Source: Candidatus Omnitrophota bacterium (GTDB lineage: Bacteria; Omnitrophota; Gorgyraeia; Zapsychrales; JANLHA01). From it: 40,619 nt of DNA. The first letter of the stretch is position 1. Each line of letters begins with the position of its first letter. A program made the translations under genes and the position numbers. The notes under the pieces were generated by a model. That model saw only the letters and a list, made by a program, of their open reading frames with translations. It had not been told where the DNA came from and ran no database searches. Location: positions 1 through 40,619 of the forward strand of contig JAGLNJ010000131.1 of NCBI GenBank assembly GCA_023139575.1, in the 5' to 3' direction. Positions 25,452 to 33,555 of the stretch are shown in pieces.

Positions 25452-26456
25452 ATGAATAACGATATAGACATGTACAATGCGATAGTATCTAATAATGTTT
25501 CTTTTACTGCACTGATTATTTCTATAATTGCATTGGTTTATACTATAAGGACTTTTTGCTTAAAGAGCGGACATGACATTAGAGGGAGTTATTCCACTTG
25601 TTCTGGGGGATTATGTGATGATGAATATGTTGTTAATATAACTTTAGAAAATCTAAAAGATAAGGCCGTTGTTATTTTTAAGATATTTTTAAAGATCGGG
25701 CATTGTTATTATGTCGAATTAGAAAATTTTGAGGATAAACCTTTGATTATCGCTCCTTTTGAAGTTTATAGAGGCAATTATGATCCTATCGTTTTTTATT
25801 CAATGAATATGAAAAGAATAAAAATTGATAGCATACTTTCTGATGATAAAATTCAAAAGCAAATCCTGTTATCTACAACAGACGGTAAATACAAAGTTAA
25901 AACAAATATAAGAATGTGGTCTCCCTTCCGTCTTTATTTCCAAAATTATATGACTGCAATTATTGAACCTAAGCGTTTAACGTGTGACAATAAATCATAT
26001 GGAATTAATGTGAAGTACTTGGTCAGATTCACAGGGGATGATGGTGAAACATCAACTATTCCTTTATCGTTAGGCGATGCAAATATTTCACGATTTAAAG
26101 ATTTCAAGTTTACAAAAAAGTCTTTAAAATCGAAGGAAAGTTTAATGAGTTTTTTCAAGAAACAAAAGGATGTGAAAAAAATAACATATAAAAAAATAGA
26201 CATCATTGAGTATCAAAAAGAGTGCATGGATCGGTTCGAACTAGATAAAATTAAAACAATTGAAGCAAAACCATATAATTTTTTCCAGTATCATATAATT
26301 GGCAGATTTTTTTCTTTTTTAAAGAATATTAAAAATAAAAGTAGAAATAATAAAATAATGAAAGAGACTTTTCAAAGAAAATCCCATGCAGAGGATAATA
26401 GCGATAATCCTGAGAATTCTCACGATAGACAAGAAAAAAAAATGACAATTTTCTAA
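25452..26456 (+). CDS. Membrane-anchored hypothetical protein, integron-cassette-like
   Basis: This 334-residue protein has one N-terminal membrane helix (about 15-35) and a soluble part of mixed strands, then a basic, helical C-terminus. I do not recognise it. It is AT-rich and Lys/Ile-rich, unlike the secretion operon. Its stop codon lies inside the left end of an attC-like site, and GTTAGAG lies just before its start, both typical of integron gene cassettes. Function unknown. Confidence 0.75.
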   Translation: MNNDIDMYNAIVSNNVSFTALIISIIALVYTIRTFCLKSGHDIRGSYSTCSGGLCDDEYVVNITLENLKDKAVVIFKIFLKIGHCYYVELENFEDKPLIIAPFEVYRGNYDPIVFYSMNMKRIKIDSILSDDKIQKQILLSTTDGKYKVKTNIRMWSPFRLYFQNYMTAIIEPKRLTCDNKSYGINVKYLVRFTGDDGETSTIPLSLGDANISRFKDFKFTKKSLKSKESLMSFFKKQKDVKKITYKKIDIIEYQKECMDRFELDKIKTIEAKPYNFFQYHIIGRFFSFLKNIKNKSRNNKIMKETFQRKSHAEDNSDNPENSHDRQEKKMTIF

Positions 26457-26526
26457 CAACGCGCTACAGCGGATTTTTCTCCACGGCTTCGCCGCTCCGA
26501 AAAACCGCTGAGCTTGAATGTTAGGA
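26451..26526 (+). other. attC-like integron recombination site
   Basis: The left end TTCTAAC and right end GTTAGGA are complementary core boxes, each with one mismatch to the consensus. Between them an imperfect palindrome pairs CAGCGG with CCGCTG and TTTTTC with GAAAAA, closing on GGC-TTC-GCC, with unpaired bases on one side as in folded attC. The stop codon of the upstream gene overlaps the left box. No integron integrase is visible in the window. Confidence 0.7.
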
Positions 26527-26551
26527 GAAAAAATTAGAAGAAGGATAGAAA

Positions 26552-26833
26552 ATGGCAAAATTTGAATTGTTTAGAAGAGATAGTGGAGAAGTATTAAGTT
26601 TTATAGTTTTAGTATTTATTGTATTGAGTTTTTATGTTTTTGAATTGAGTTATAACTTAATTATTATGGGTGTTAAAGGCGAATTTGAAATATTAGCAGA
26701 ATTTTCTGGAATTACACTGTATTTATTTAGTATTTCTCCTGGCATATCTTTAGCTATCATTATGGCTTTTATTTGGATAGTTGGAGTTCCCAGGATATTA
26801 CACCCTTTTAATTTTGGTAATAAGAAAAAATGA
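26552..26833 (+). CDS. Small hypothetical membrane protein
   Basis: This 93-residue protein has two predicted membrane helices (about 14-38 and 58-80). A strong AGAAGGA site precedes the ATG, which lies 25 bp after the attC-like site, so it may be the first gene of a second cassette. Its stop overlaps the next ATG. Family not recognised. Confidence 0.65.
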   Translation: MAKFELFRRDSGEVLSFIVLVFIVLSFYVFELSYNLIIMGVKGEFEILAEFSGITLYLFSISPGISLAIIMAFIWIVGVPRILHPFNFGNKKK

Positions 26834-27081
26834 AAAATAAAAGTTTATTTTATCCGGGGTTTTTACTCGCGGCTTCATTGGTTATTTTTAGTGTGATTGT
26901 GCCTTTGACACAAGGCAAAATTGATTATTGGAAAGAACAAAGACAAATATACTCTAGAAATCTACTTAATGTGGAGTTTCAAAGAGTAATTAGGGCTCGT
27001 GCAGTTGATTTATATGAAGCTATTCATATTATTAAAGGGAAGGAAGGGGACAGTCCCCAAAAAGGGACAGCGAGTAGGTGA
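26830..27081 (+). CDS. Small hypothetical membrane protein, 3' end altered by repeat sequence
   Basis: This 83-residue frame has one N-terminal hydrophobic segment (about 7-28) and overlaps the previous stop by 4 bp (ATGA). Its last 15-17 codons run into palindromic intergenic repeat sequence (GGGGACAGTCCCC), so the original C-terminus was probably lost. Function unknown. Confidence 0.5.
   Translation: MKNKSLFYPGFLLAASLVIFSVIVPLTQGKIDYWKEQRQIYSRNLLNVEFQRVIRARAVDLYEAIHIIKGKEGDSPQKGTASR
27046..27058. repeat. REP-like palindrome
   Basis: GGGGACAGTCCCC is a 13-bp palindrome with one central base, followed by a second partial copy (GGGACAG at 27064-27070). Such units are common as scattered intergenic repeats linked to IS200-like (RAYT) transposases. 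Confidence 0.5.
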
Positions 27082-27107
27082 GGACGGGGAGGGAGGAGAA
27101 ATGGTCG

Positions 27108-27205
27108 CAAGATTGGCGCGGAAAGGTGCCAAGCACCAAATTGGTGACAGGAATCCCATTTTATGTGTCTACGTGTCCCCTAAAAAGTGCCTGGCACTTT
27201 TTTTG
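27108..27205. repeat. Direct repeat copy 1 flanking the toxin-antitoxin pair
   Basis: This 98-bp unit is about 92% identical by eye to 27988-28084. It contains the palindromes GGTGCCAAGCACC and AAAAAGTGCCTGGCACTTTTT-like arms (the latter with 10-bp arms and ending in T residues), so this copy can also act as a bidirectional terminator. Confidence 0.85.
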
Positions 27206-27294
27206 TTTTTCTTGGCGCCTCCGTAAAGCCGCGCATTTCAAATGTCAGATAAAAACAAATAGATAAAAAAATAAAAGAATGTTACAATTTTGTT

Positions 27295-27564
27295 ATGATT
27301 AACGCGCGAGATAAAAAAATAATACAAGAAGTATCTAAAGAATATAAAGTAAATCGCGTGCTTCTTTTTGGATCGAGTTTAGATCCTGAAAAAGAAAGCC
27401 ATGATATCGATATTGCCGTAGAAGGAATTGCCCCCCAGAATTTTTTTAAATACTATGGCGATCTCATGCTGAAACTTTCAAAACCGGTTGATGTTATTGA
27501 TTTGTCAGGAACATCAAAATTTATTAAATTGATTCAGCAAGAAGGAGTTCTTCTTTATGGCTAA
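27295..27564 (+). CDS. mntA: MntA-type nucleotidyltransferase antitoxin
   Basis: This 89-residue minimal nucleotidyltransferase has the motif GSS followed by DIDIAV, the G-S-x(10)-D-x-D signature. MntA proteins neutralise the partner HEPN toxin by adding AMP to its active-site Tyr. The gene overlaps hepT by 8 bp. No strong ribosome site is seen. Confidence 0.88.
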   Translation: MINARDKKIIQEVSKEYKVNRVLLFGSSLDPEKESHDIDIAVEGIAPQNFFKYYGDLMLKLSKPVDVIDLSGTSKFIKLIQQEGVLLYG

Positions 27565-27973
27565 CTATAAAATGCGTATTGAAGCAGAATACGAAGCTAT
27601 TGAAAAAACTCTTTCTACCCTGCCGGATAGACAGCTATCTCAATTATCAGAGCTGGAACTTGCGGGTGTTGCCGCAATAATGCATAATTTCTATAACGGA
27701 ATTGAAAATATTTTAAAACAAACCTTCCAGGCAAAATCCATACAAATATCCACGGGTCCATCATGGCATCAAGATTTATTACTTAAGGCAATAAAAAATC
27801 AAATTGTTTCTGAGAATTTAGCTGATGAGCTTAAAGAGTATCTTGCATTTAGACATTTTTTCTCTCACGCATATGCTTTAGAATTACAACCACAGCGACT
27901 TGAGCCTCTTGTATCTGGCAGCTTAAAAATATTTGAAAAATTTAAAATAGAAATAAATAAAATTGGTATCTAA
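27557..27973 (+). CDS. hepT: HepT-type HEPN RNase toxin
   Basis: This 138-residue all-helical protein carries RHFFSHAY near residue 96, the complete R-x4-H-x-Y motif. Arg and His form the RNase site and Tyr is the AMPylation target. The overlap with mntA and the size are typical for a HepT/MntA module, so the system looks intact. The unit sits between two near-identical direct repeats. Confidence 0.88.
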   Translation: MANYKMRIEAEYEAIEKTLSTLPDRQLSQLSELELAGVAAIMHNFYNGIENILKQTFQAKSIQISTGPSWHQDLLLKAIKNQIVSENLADELKEYLAFRHFFSHAYALELQPQRLEPLVSGSLKIFEKFKIEINKIGI

Positions 27974-27987
27974 CAATGACGATTCAC

Positions 27988-28084
27988 CAAGATTGGCACG
28001 GAAAGGTGCCAGGCACCAAATTGGTGACAGGAATCCCATCTTATGTGTCTACGTGTCCCCTGAAAAGTATCTGGCACCCTTTTG
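27988..28084. repeat. Direct repeat copy 2
   Basis: Second copy of the 27108-27205 unit, beginning 15 bp after the hepT stop. GGTGCCAGGCACC is a perfect palindrome here, while the second palindrome is partly decayed (GTATCTGGCAC). Confidence 0.85.
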
Positions 28085-28174
28085 AAAAATTTCCTCGGAA
28101 AAGATTTTTTAAGGATCCTTCAGAGCTGTAAAAATAAATTTATTTCATCAAATTATAAAAAACAGGAATTCACC

Positions 28175-29074
28175 ATGAACAGTTTGCAAAATAAGACAAT
28201 CATCATAACCGGCGGCAGCAAGGGGATAGGATTAGCTGTCGCGAAACAATGCGCCAAAGCAGGGGCTGATTTGATTCTGGTGGCCCGGCAAAATAGTGAT
28301 TTGAAATCAGCTGTTGAGGCCCTTGAAGGTGACGGTAAATATGAATGGTATAGCCTGGATGTCAGCACACAAAGTGATGTTAAAAAGTTTGCGGATTATA
28401 TGAAGCAAAAATTCGGTGCCATTGATGGTTTGGTCAATGGTGCGGGCATGCTGTCTCCGGTTGGAAAAACAGCGGATGTTGATTGCGACAGTTTTGTGAA
28501 GACCTTGCATGTGAATTTTTTAGGGACATTTTATATGTGTCATTACCTCATTCCTTTATTAAATATTCATGCTAATCGGGCCAAGATCGTTAACTTCTCC
28601 GGTGGTGGCGCCGCGGGGCCTTTCCCGCGGTATACGGCGTATGCTGCCAGCAAAGCGGCGGTGATGCGTTTTACGGAAAATATCGCCTATGAATATAAGG
28701 AGAATCATATTGATATTAATGCCGTGGCCCCGGGCTTTGTGGCGACGGGTATTCATGACGCAACATTTGCGGCCGGTGAAAAGGCTGCCGGAAAGTTTTT
28801 TGAATATACGAAACAAAAGATTGCCGAGGGGGGTGTTGATCCTGATATCGCGGGGCAGTTAACGGTGTTTTTACTATCGTCCGCATCAAACGGTATTACC
28901 GGAAAGATGATCAGCGCAATTTGGGATCCCTGGAGAGCGGCGGGTTTTCAGGAAAAGCTGCGAGTGGACAAGGATTTTGCGACACTCAGGCGGATTGATG
29001 AGATGAATTTTACAAAAAAATGCTTATGGGAGAAAATCATTACAAAATTGCGATCATTGGTGCGGGGAAAATAA
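28175..29074 (+). CDS. Short-chain dehydrogenase/reductase
   Basis: I chose ATG 28175 because AGGA lies 8 bp before it and the SDR fold begins at once; an earlier TTG at 28082 lies in the direct repeat. The 299-residue protein has the cofactor loop TGGSKGIG, NGAG, the Ser strand NFSGGGAAG and YAASK, so it is a catalytically complete classical SDR. Substrate is unknown. Its 3' end overlaps the following oxidoreductase remnant by 55 bp, which is unusually long, so the C-terminus may also be altered. Confidence 0.85.
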   Translation: MNSLQNKTIIITGGSKGIGLAVAKQCAKAGADLILVARQNSDLKSAVEALEGDGKYEWYSLDVSTQSDVKKFADYMKQKFGAIDGLVNGAGMLSPVGKTADVDCDSFVKTLHVNFLGTFYMCHYLIPLLNIHANRAKIVNFSGGGAAGPFPRYTAYAASKAAVMRFTENIAYEYKENHIDINAVAPGFVATGIHDATFAAGEKAAGKFFEYTKQKIAEGGVDPDIAGQLTVFLLSSASNGITGKMISAIWDPWRAAGFQEKLRVDKDFATLRRIDEMNFTKKCLWEKIITKLRSLVRGK

Positions 29075-29831
29075 ATCAGAAAAGGGCAAAGGTCTTAGAA
29101 TCATTTTTTTTTGCACGCTTGATCTTGTGGTGGACATTGATGAACAGAGAGCTGAAGAATTAGCCTCTTTGTGCGCCTGTCCAGGGTCGATTGATGTTGC
29201 GGATGCTATGGTTTTAGATGCCATTGATATCGTTATTGTATCGACTATAAACGCAAGTATTCATCCGCTTGTCATGGAGGCATTAAGAAATAAAAAGCAT
29301 GTGCTTTGTGAAAAACCTTTGGGATGTAATGCGGCGCAAGCTAAGGCCATGGTTGCAGCCGCCGAAAGCAGCGGATGTGTTCTGAAAACAGGTTTCAACC
29401 ATAGGCATCATCCGGCTATCAAACAGGCCAAGGCATTATTTGATGAAGGAAAAATCGGCGAGCTTCATTTTATGCGTGCCCGTTATGGACATGGCGGACG
29501 GCACAAGGGTATGAGAAAGAATGGCGTTGCCAGAGAGCTGTCCGGCGGCGGTGAACTGTTGGATCAGGGGGTGCACATTCTTGATTTATTTCGGTGGTTT
29601 GCAGGAAATTTTAAGGAGGTATTTGCACAAACCAGCACAAATTATTGGAACATTCAGGTGGAAGATAATGCCTTTGCTATTTTAAAAAAGGACTACCTAA
29701 AACTGGCTCCAATATTTGATTTTAATGATATAAAAGGGGTCTTTGCCGATCAGGCCGGGTGGGAGGTTGAACAGGGTATCAGGCACTTGAAAGATGGATG
29801 GGACATTTGTTCCCATGTCAAAATGTTGTGA
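29020..29831 (+). pseudogene. Gfo/Idh/MocA oxidoreductase, frameshifted and 3'-truncated
   Basis: The Rossmann start (KIAIIGAGKINQKRAKVL) is in one frame from ATG 29020 or 29026. The continuation (LDLVVDIDEQ, then HVLCEKPLGCN) is in the -1 frame; the switch falls at a run of nine T at 29104-29112. The similarity ends near 29695 (DNAFAIL), where the sequence becomes the antisense of the neighbouring pilin-like gene, so roughly 100-150 C-terminal residues are missing. The nine-T run could allow -1 slippage or be a sequencing error, but the 3' loss makes function unlikely. It may have formed a sugar-modifying pair with the SDR. Confidence 0.85.
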
Positions 29832-31199
29832 AACACCCGAACCGATGAGGTTGGTTTGTTTTTGAATCTTGATTTTATCTTGCGAATAGAATAACCCCAT
29901 TACATCAATCTGCGCTTCATTAAAATTTATTTCTTCCGGCGTCATAATACCGATAATATTCTGCGGAAAGGAATTAGCCCCGGAAGTGACCAAGCTGGTG
30001 TTGATATTTACTTTACCGGAAACATATATCGACCCGGCGCCTGAATATTCAATGGTTTTTAGGTCGCCGCTTTTTTTTACCGTCAAGGCATTGCCTTCAT
30101 CGATGAAAATGATTCCGTCGATTTCCAAATGCCCTTCTCCGTCCATGGTTATTGTCCCTTTGCCGTTGGTATAATTAAAATTGCTCTCAGGGGTTATAAT
30201 ATTGATTTCGTTAGTTAGAACAAGGGCGTTATCTTTGAGGTAATCGGTGTAGGTTACATAGCCTTCAAATGGATCATCAAGATAGGGTAAATACAGGGCG
30301 TTTCCCCAATCGTAAGGAGAGGCGATGTCATTATCTGCGAAAACATTCTCTTCCCCTTTATTTCCGTCGAAACCTTCGGTTACGTAAACAGCGTCGGCTG
30401 TTTCTTTAATGGTATTACCCGATACATCCGGTTCGCCCACGAAGGCGTCACCGCTTAAGACAACCAAACCGTTTTTGACCCGCAATTCGGATCTCAATGT
30501 GTCGAGCATATCTCCGTTAAAGAGTTCCTGTTCAAGAGGAGGGATGCGATTTCGAAGATCTAAAGACAGGCCTTTGTAATGATTGCGGGCTATGGCGGCA
30601 GTCCCATTCATATCAATGGCAAAATCACCGCTTTCTAAAGATGACCCAATGATATGGACAGACCCGTGTATATTAGCATTACCGTTAATAAGGGTTGCGG
30701 GCGCACTTGAATCAGCAAAGATGGCATTATCCCATATGCTCGCTATAACACCCTCCACATACACTTCCACGGTCTGCTCTACTTCTCCCACTGTGCCCGT
30801 TGAGCGGATCCACATGGTTTGTCCGTAAGTGCCATTTTTTAGTCGGACAGTGTAAAAGTTTTCGTTTAAATTATTGTCGGAATAAGGGAAGGTATAAAAC
30901 TCATTCATATCCGGACCGATGGAATAGCCGTTGATGTCACCGTCAACCCATGGGTTATCAGGTTGGTTTTTCATATCCTTCCGTAAATCATTGATAGCCC
31001 TATTGATTCCCGCTTCAGCGATGTGGAGGGCCCGAATGATTTTTTGCTGTTTTTCCATTTGAAAAAAATTACTCGTCACGGTAAAACTAAAGTTGAAGAC
31101 CGCCAGAGTCAGAAAAACAATTAAAAGCAGGGTTATCAAAAGGGCGATGCCCCGTTCATTTCTTTTTTTATGTAAGATTTTTATTGTTTTTCCGGACAT
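29697..31199 (-). CDS. PilX-like protein with prepilin-type N-terminus
   Basis: This 500-residue protein has the N-terminal KKRNERGIALLITLLLIVF, which is PilX-like: a prepilin-like hydrophobic stalk without Glu at +5. It is followed by a helix with ALHIAEAGINRAI. The large C-terminal part is beta-rich with repeated N-G/N-A strands (INGNANIHGSVHIIG, ISPGxx-like turns), suggesting a beta-helix. It is the last gene of a three-gene minus-strand set, 7 bp after the pilW-like gene. It probably forms part of a minor-pilin tip complex. Confidence 0.8.
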   Translation of the reverse strand: MSGKTIKILHKKRNERGIALLITLLLIVFLTLAVFNFSFTVTSNFFQMEKQQKIIRALHIAEAGINRAINDLRKDMKNQPDNPWVDGDINGYSIGPDMNEFYTFPYSDNNLNENFYTVRLKNGTYGQTMWIRSTGTVGEVEQTVEVYVEGVIASIWDNAIFADSSAPATLINGNANIHGSVHIIGSSLESGDFAIDMNGTAAIARNHYKGLSLDLRNRIPPLEQELFNGDMLDTLRSELRVKNGLVVLSGDAFVGEPDVSGNTIKETADAVYVTEGFDGNKGEENVFADNDIASPYDWGNALYLPYLDDPFEGYVTYTDYLKDNALVLTNEINIITPESNFNYTNGKGTITMDGEGHLEIDGIIFIDEGNALTVKKSGDLKTIEYSGAGSIYVSGKVNINTSLVTSGANSFPQNIIGIMTPEEINFNEAQIDVMGLFYSQDKIKIQKQTNLIGSGVSQHFDMGTNVPSIFQVPDTLFNLPPGLIGKDPFYIIKIKYWSQF

Positions 31200-31206
31200 G
31201 CTTCTA

Positions 31207-31740
31207 TTAATTCCTTAATTTAGTTTTCATGACATGACGGTTATCCAGCGAGACTTTCAACGTTTCTTTTCCGAAACCGATTTCAATTTCAACCATCCCC
31301 GGCTCATCGGAAAGTCGCCGGAATCGTAGCAGGTTTACATTTCGAGCTATGGAGAAAGATTTACCGCCGATATTCCGCAGAATTTTCCCGCTTGATGCAT
31401 CTAAGGTGTATTGTATGATGTTTTCCGACCAAACAACATTGTTGTTAACCACGTCTTTTGCTTTGAGAAATGTCATACTCGAGTACCATTGGCCGTCAGC
31501 CGGCAAATCCAGGATGCTGGCAGGGCCGGCGGCGCGTATATCATCCCTGATCCATTTCAAGGAAACCATTGAGTCCTGTTGTATTTCAAGCTGCCCATTG
31601 ATCAAGTCCCACATGTTCCAGCCCATGAAAAATTGTGTATACATGACCCCTATGATCAAACTGAAAATAATCATAAAAATCAAAATTTCTACTAAGGTTA
31701 ATCCGTTTAAACTCTTAAGTTGTGAAATCCGTTCGTTCAT
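31207..31740 (-). CDS. Minor prepilin-like protein (PilW/GspJ type)
   Basis: I chose the ATG at 31740, one base after the stop of the upstream gene, over an in-frame ATG at 31761 that overlaps it. The leader NG-LTLVEILIF has Glu at +5 and is followed by a hydrophobic stalk. The globular part (SLKWIRDDIRAAGPASI) matches PilW/GspJ-type minor pilins. Length is 177 residues. Confidence 0.8.
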   Translation of the reverse strand: MNERISQLKSLNGLTLVEILIFMIIFSLIIGVMYTQFFMGWNMWDLINGQLEIQQDSMVSLKWIRDDIRAAGPASILDLPADGQWYSSMTFLKAKDVVNNNVVWSENIIQYTLDASSGKILRNIGGKSFSIARNVNLLRFRRLSDEPGMVEIEIGFGKETLKVSLDNRHVMKTKLRN

Positions 31741-31741
31741 T

Positions 31742-32248
31742 TCACATCCCCTTATTGGCAATCAAAGAAGATAAAGAAACGGGGGAGTCCAAAATGCCGT
31801 TGTTGTTGGTGTCTTCACCACCATCCAACCGGCCATTTAAATTTTTGTCTTCACCGAGAAGGCGTCCGGTAATATCGTCACGCCATGAAATAATGATATC
31901 GACTTGCAACAAATCATCATTAATATTATTAAGATTTATGGCACCCATACCATCAATTTCGTTAAGGGAAAAAATCGGTCCGTACATGCCGTTTGCGCCA
32001 AAATCATTCATTATCGATTTGTAGTCGTGGTTACGGAGCCTCTCCATAACAGTTTCGGCCTGGGATAAGGCAAGAGTAATTTGCAGGTTCCGGTCAATTA
32101 TGGCAGAATTATAGGTCATTCCTTTTATGATGAGGATAATGACAAAAGCGAGGATGAATCCAGCAACTAAAATTTCTACCAGGCTGACGCCGGATTTTCG
32201 CTGAATTGTGTGAATTGTGTAAAGGTATTTATATTTAATAGGTTTCAA
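31742..32248 (-). CDS. Minor prepilin-like protein (PilV type) with calcium-loop-like repeats
   Basis: It starts at TTG 32248 with GGAAAG just upstream. The 168-residue protein has the leader SG-VSLVEILVAG with Glu at +5, a PilV/GspI-like feature. Near the C-terminus, DKNLNGRLDGGE and DTNNNGILD are two EF-hand/dockerin-type calcium loops in tandem. It is the first gene of the three-gene pilin-like set. The stop is one base before the next ATG, so translation is coupled. Confidence 0.8.
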   Translation of the reverse strand: MKPIKYKYLYTIHTIQRKSGVSLVEILVAGFILAFVIILIIKGMTYNSAIIDRNLQITLALSQAETVMERLRNHDYKSIMNDFGANGMYGPIFSLNEIDGMGAINLNNINDDLLQVDIIISWRDDITGRLLGEDKNLNGRLDGGEDTNNNGILDSPVSLSSLIANKGM

Positions 32249-32474
32249 TTTATTCTTTCCGTTTATCGTATAATTAAGTATACATTAATTCCCCTTACAT
32301 ATAAAGTCCAGATGGCGCCTTTCAGCAATAATGAATCTCAGCACCTCTTTTTAGTCCAGTGACGAAAAATTTGCCAAATATCTAAAGGATGAAAAAAGGG
32401 AAGGAACACCCCCATGAGGATATGATAAAATCCATTCTGCGTGTGGATACCTTTCGAACACAGCCTCTTTTGAG
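32249..32474. other. AT-rich intergenic region
   Basis: It should contain the promoter of the minus-strand pilin-like set, but no clearly spaced pair was found. I see no gene or RNA structure here. Confidence 0.3.
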
Positions 32475-32610
32475 TTAAGGATCAGCCAATAGACTGCCCT
32501 TTTCCATTAGCTGATTGATAACTGTTCCAATATAATATCCCTCTGTCCAGAATTCTCCTCCCCCGATAAAATCTTTTTTATATTCGTATGCTTTGGTTAA
32601 TGGATTAACG
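32475..32610 (-). pseudogene. IS200/IS605-type transposase C-terminal remnant
   Basis: Read on the minus strand, about 43 codons encode YKKDFIGGGEFWTEGYYIGTV and a short tail. This resembles the F-W-G-G-x-x-W-x-x-G-Y-F-[VI]-x-T-V segment near the C-terminus of Y1 (TnpA) transposases. Upstream sequence in the same frame does not look like the family and overlaps the next plus-strand gene, so only a fragment remains. The catalytic HUH and Tyr parts are not visible. Confidence 0.45.
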
Positions 32611-32838
32611 TAGTAATTAAGGCGTTTTTGGTGCGCAATTTTACGCTCAGAAATTGGTGTAAGCTTCTGGAATTCAAAGGAATAGAAGAATTGGTTGCGC
32701 GTGGATTGCATGGGGGGGGATCTGACGCACCTAAAATTTATTGTAAATTCGGGGAGAGAAGAATAAAATAACCTTAGAGAGGTGATATTTAGATATTCAA
32801 CCTTTGTTATAAAACCTTTTGTTTGAAAGAAGTTGATT

Positions 32839-33552
32839 ATGAAAAGTAATCCAGGCAAAGGAATTAAAAAGGTAAATACTGCTTCAAAGAATGCCGTTTC
32901 TTGGGCTATGCTTTTTAATAGTCCGGAGGGGCATATTTTTTTGGCTGGATCATGCATCATGATATTTATTATCACCTGGTTTTTGTTTGGCTGGTCATGG
33001 TCACCGGAAAATTATCAGAGGATCAATGCTCTTGTTGGAACCCGTCTTGTTATGGGGCGTCCAGGCAGCATCTATTTCGGTAATGTGATCGGTGTCAGGC
33101 CTCTTGATATATTGTGGATCAATATGCTTTTTGATACGGCTGCGGTTTTAATCTTATATCCGCTTTTTGTCTTAACCACCCGGGAATTGCTTCATATAAA
33201 ATTTTTCAAAAAACCAATTTTACGCACATTTGAGGCATCCAGAAAGCATCATGATGCGATCCAAAAGTATGGTGCTATAGGACTCTTTGCCTTTGTGTTG
33301 TTTCCCTTATGGGGGACAGGCCCTGTTGTTGGCAGTGCCATTGGTATTTTGATGGGATTTAGCTCATGGTTTATTATGGGTATCGTTTTGACCGCTGCAT
33401 ATTTAGCTGTTATCATTATGGCATTTTTTGTAACCAAACTGCATATCTGGTTGCTGTCAATGAGCTTTTATGCTCCTGTAACAGTCATAATTATAATAGT
33501 AGTGGTTACCATATGCTTTCATATAAAGCAATGGGTTGACAGGAAAGGATAG
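32839..33552 (+). CDS. Small-multidrug-export family membrane protein
   Basis: I chose ATG 32839 because GAAAGAAG lies 7 bp before it; a TTG at 32833 is in frame but too close. The 237-residue protein has about five to six membrane helices. The segment KYGAIGLFAFVLFPLWGTGP followed by G-S-A-I-G-I-L-M-G matches the small multi-drug export/YqgA-like integral membrane family (Sm_multidrug_ex). The substrate is unknown and the name is historical. The next gene begins 3 bp after the stop. Confidence 0.75.
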   Translation: MKSNPGKGIKKVNTASKNAVSWAMLFNSPEGHIFLAGSCIMIFIITWFLFGWSWSPENYQRINALVGTRLVMGRPGSIYFGNVIGVRPLDILWINMLFDTAAVLILYPLFVLTTRELLHIKFFKKPILRTFEASRKHHDAIQKYGAIGLFAFVLFPLWGTGPVVGSAIGILMGFSSWFIMGIVLTAAYLAVIIMAFFVTKLHIWLLSMSFYAPVTVIIIIVVVTICFHIKQWVDRKG

Positions 33553-33555
33553 ATC

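Noticed and set aside
27108..28084. CRISPR array
   Set aside because: Only two long repeats with a coding insert of about 780 bp; no short regular spacing.
32611..32975. Upstream part of the minus-strand frame that holds the IS200-like remnant
   Set aside because: It overlaps the well-supported plus-strand membrane protein and does not look like a transposase.
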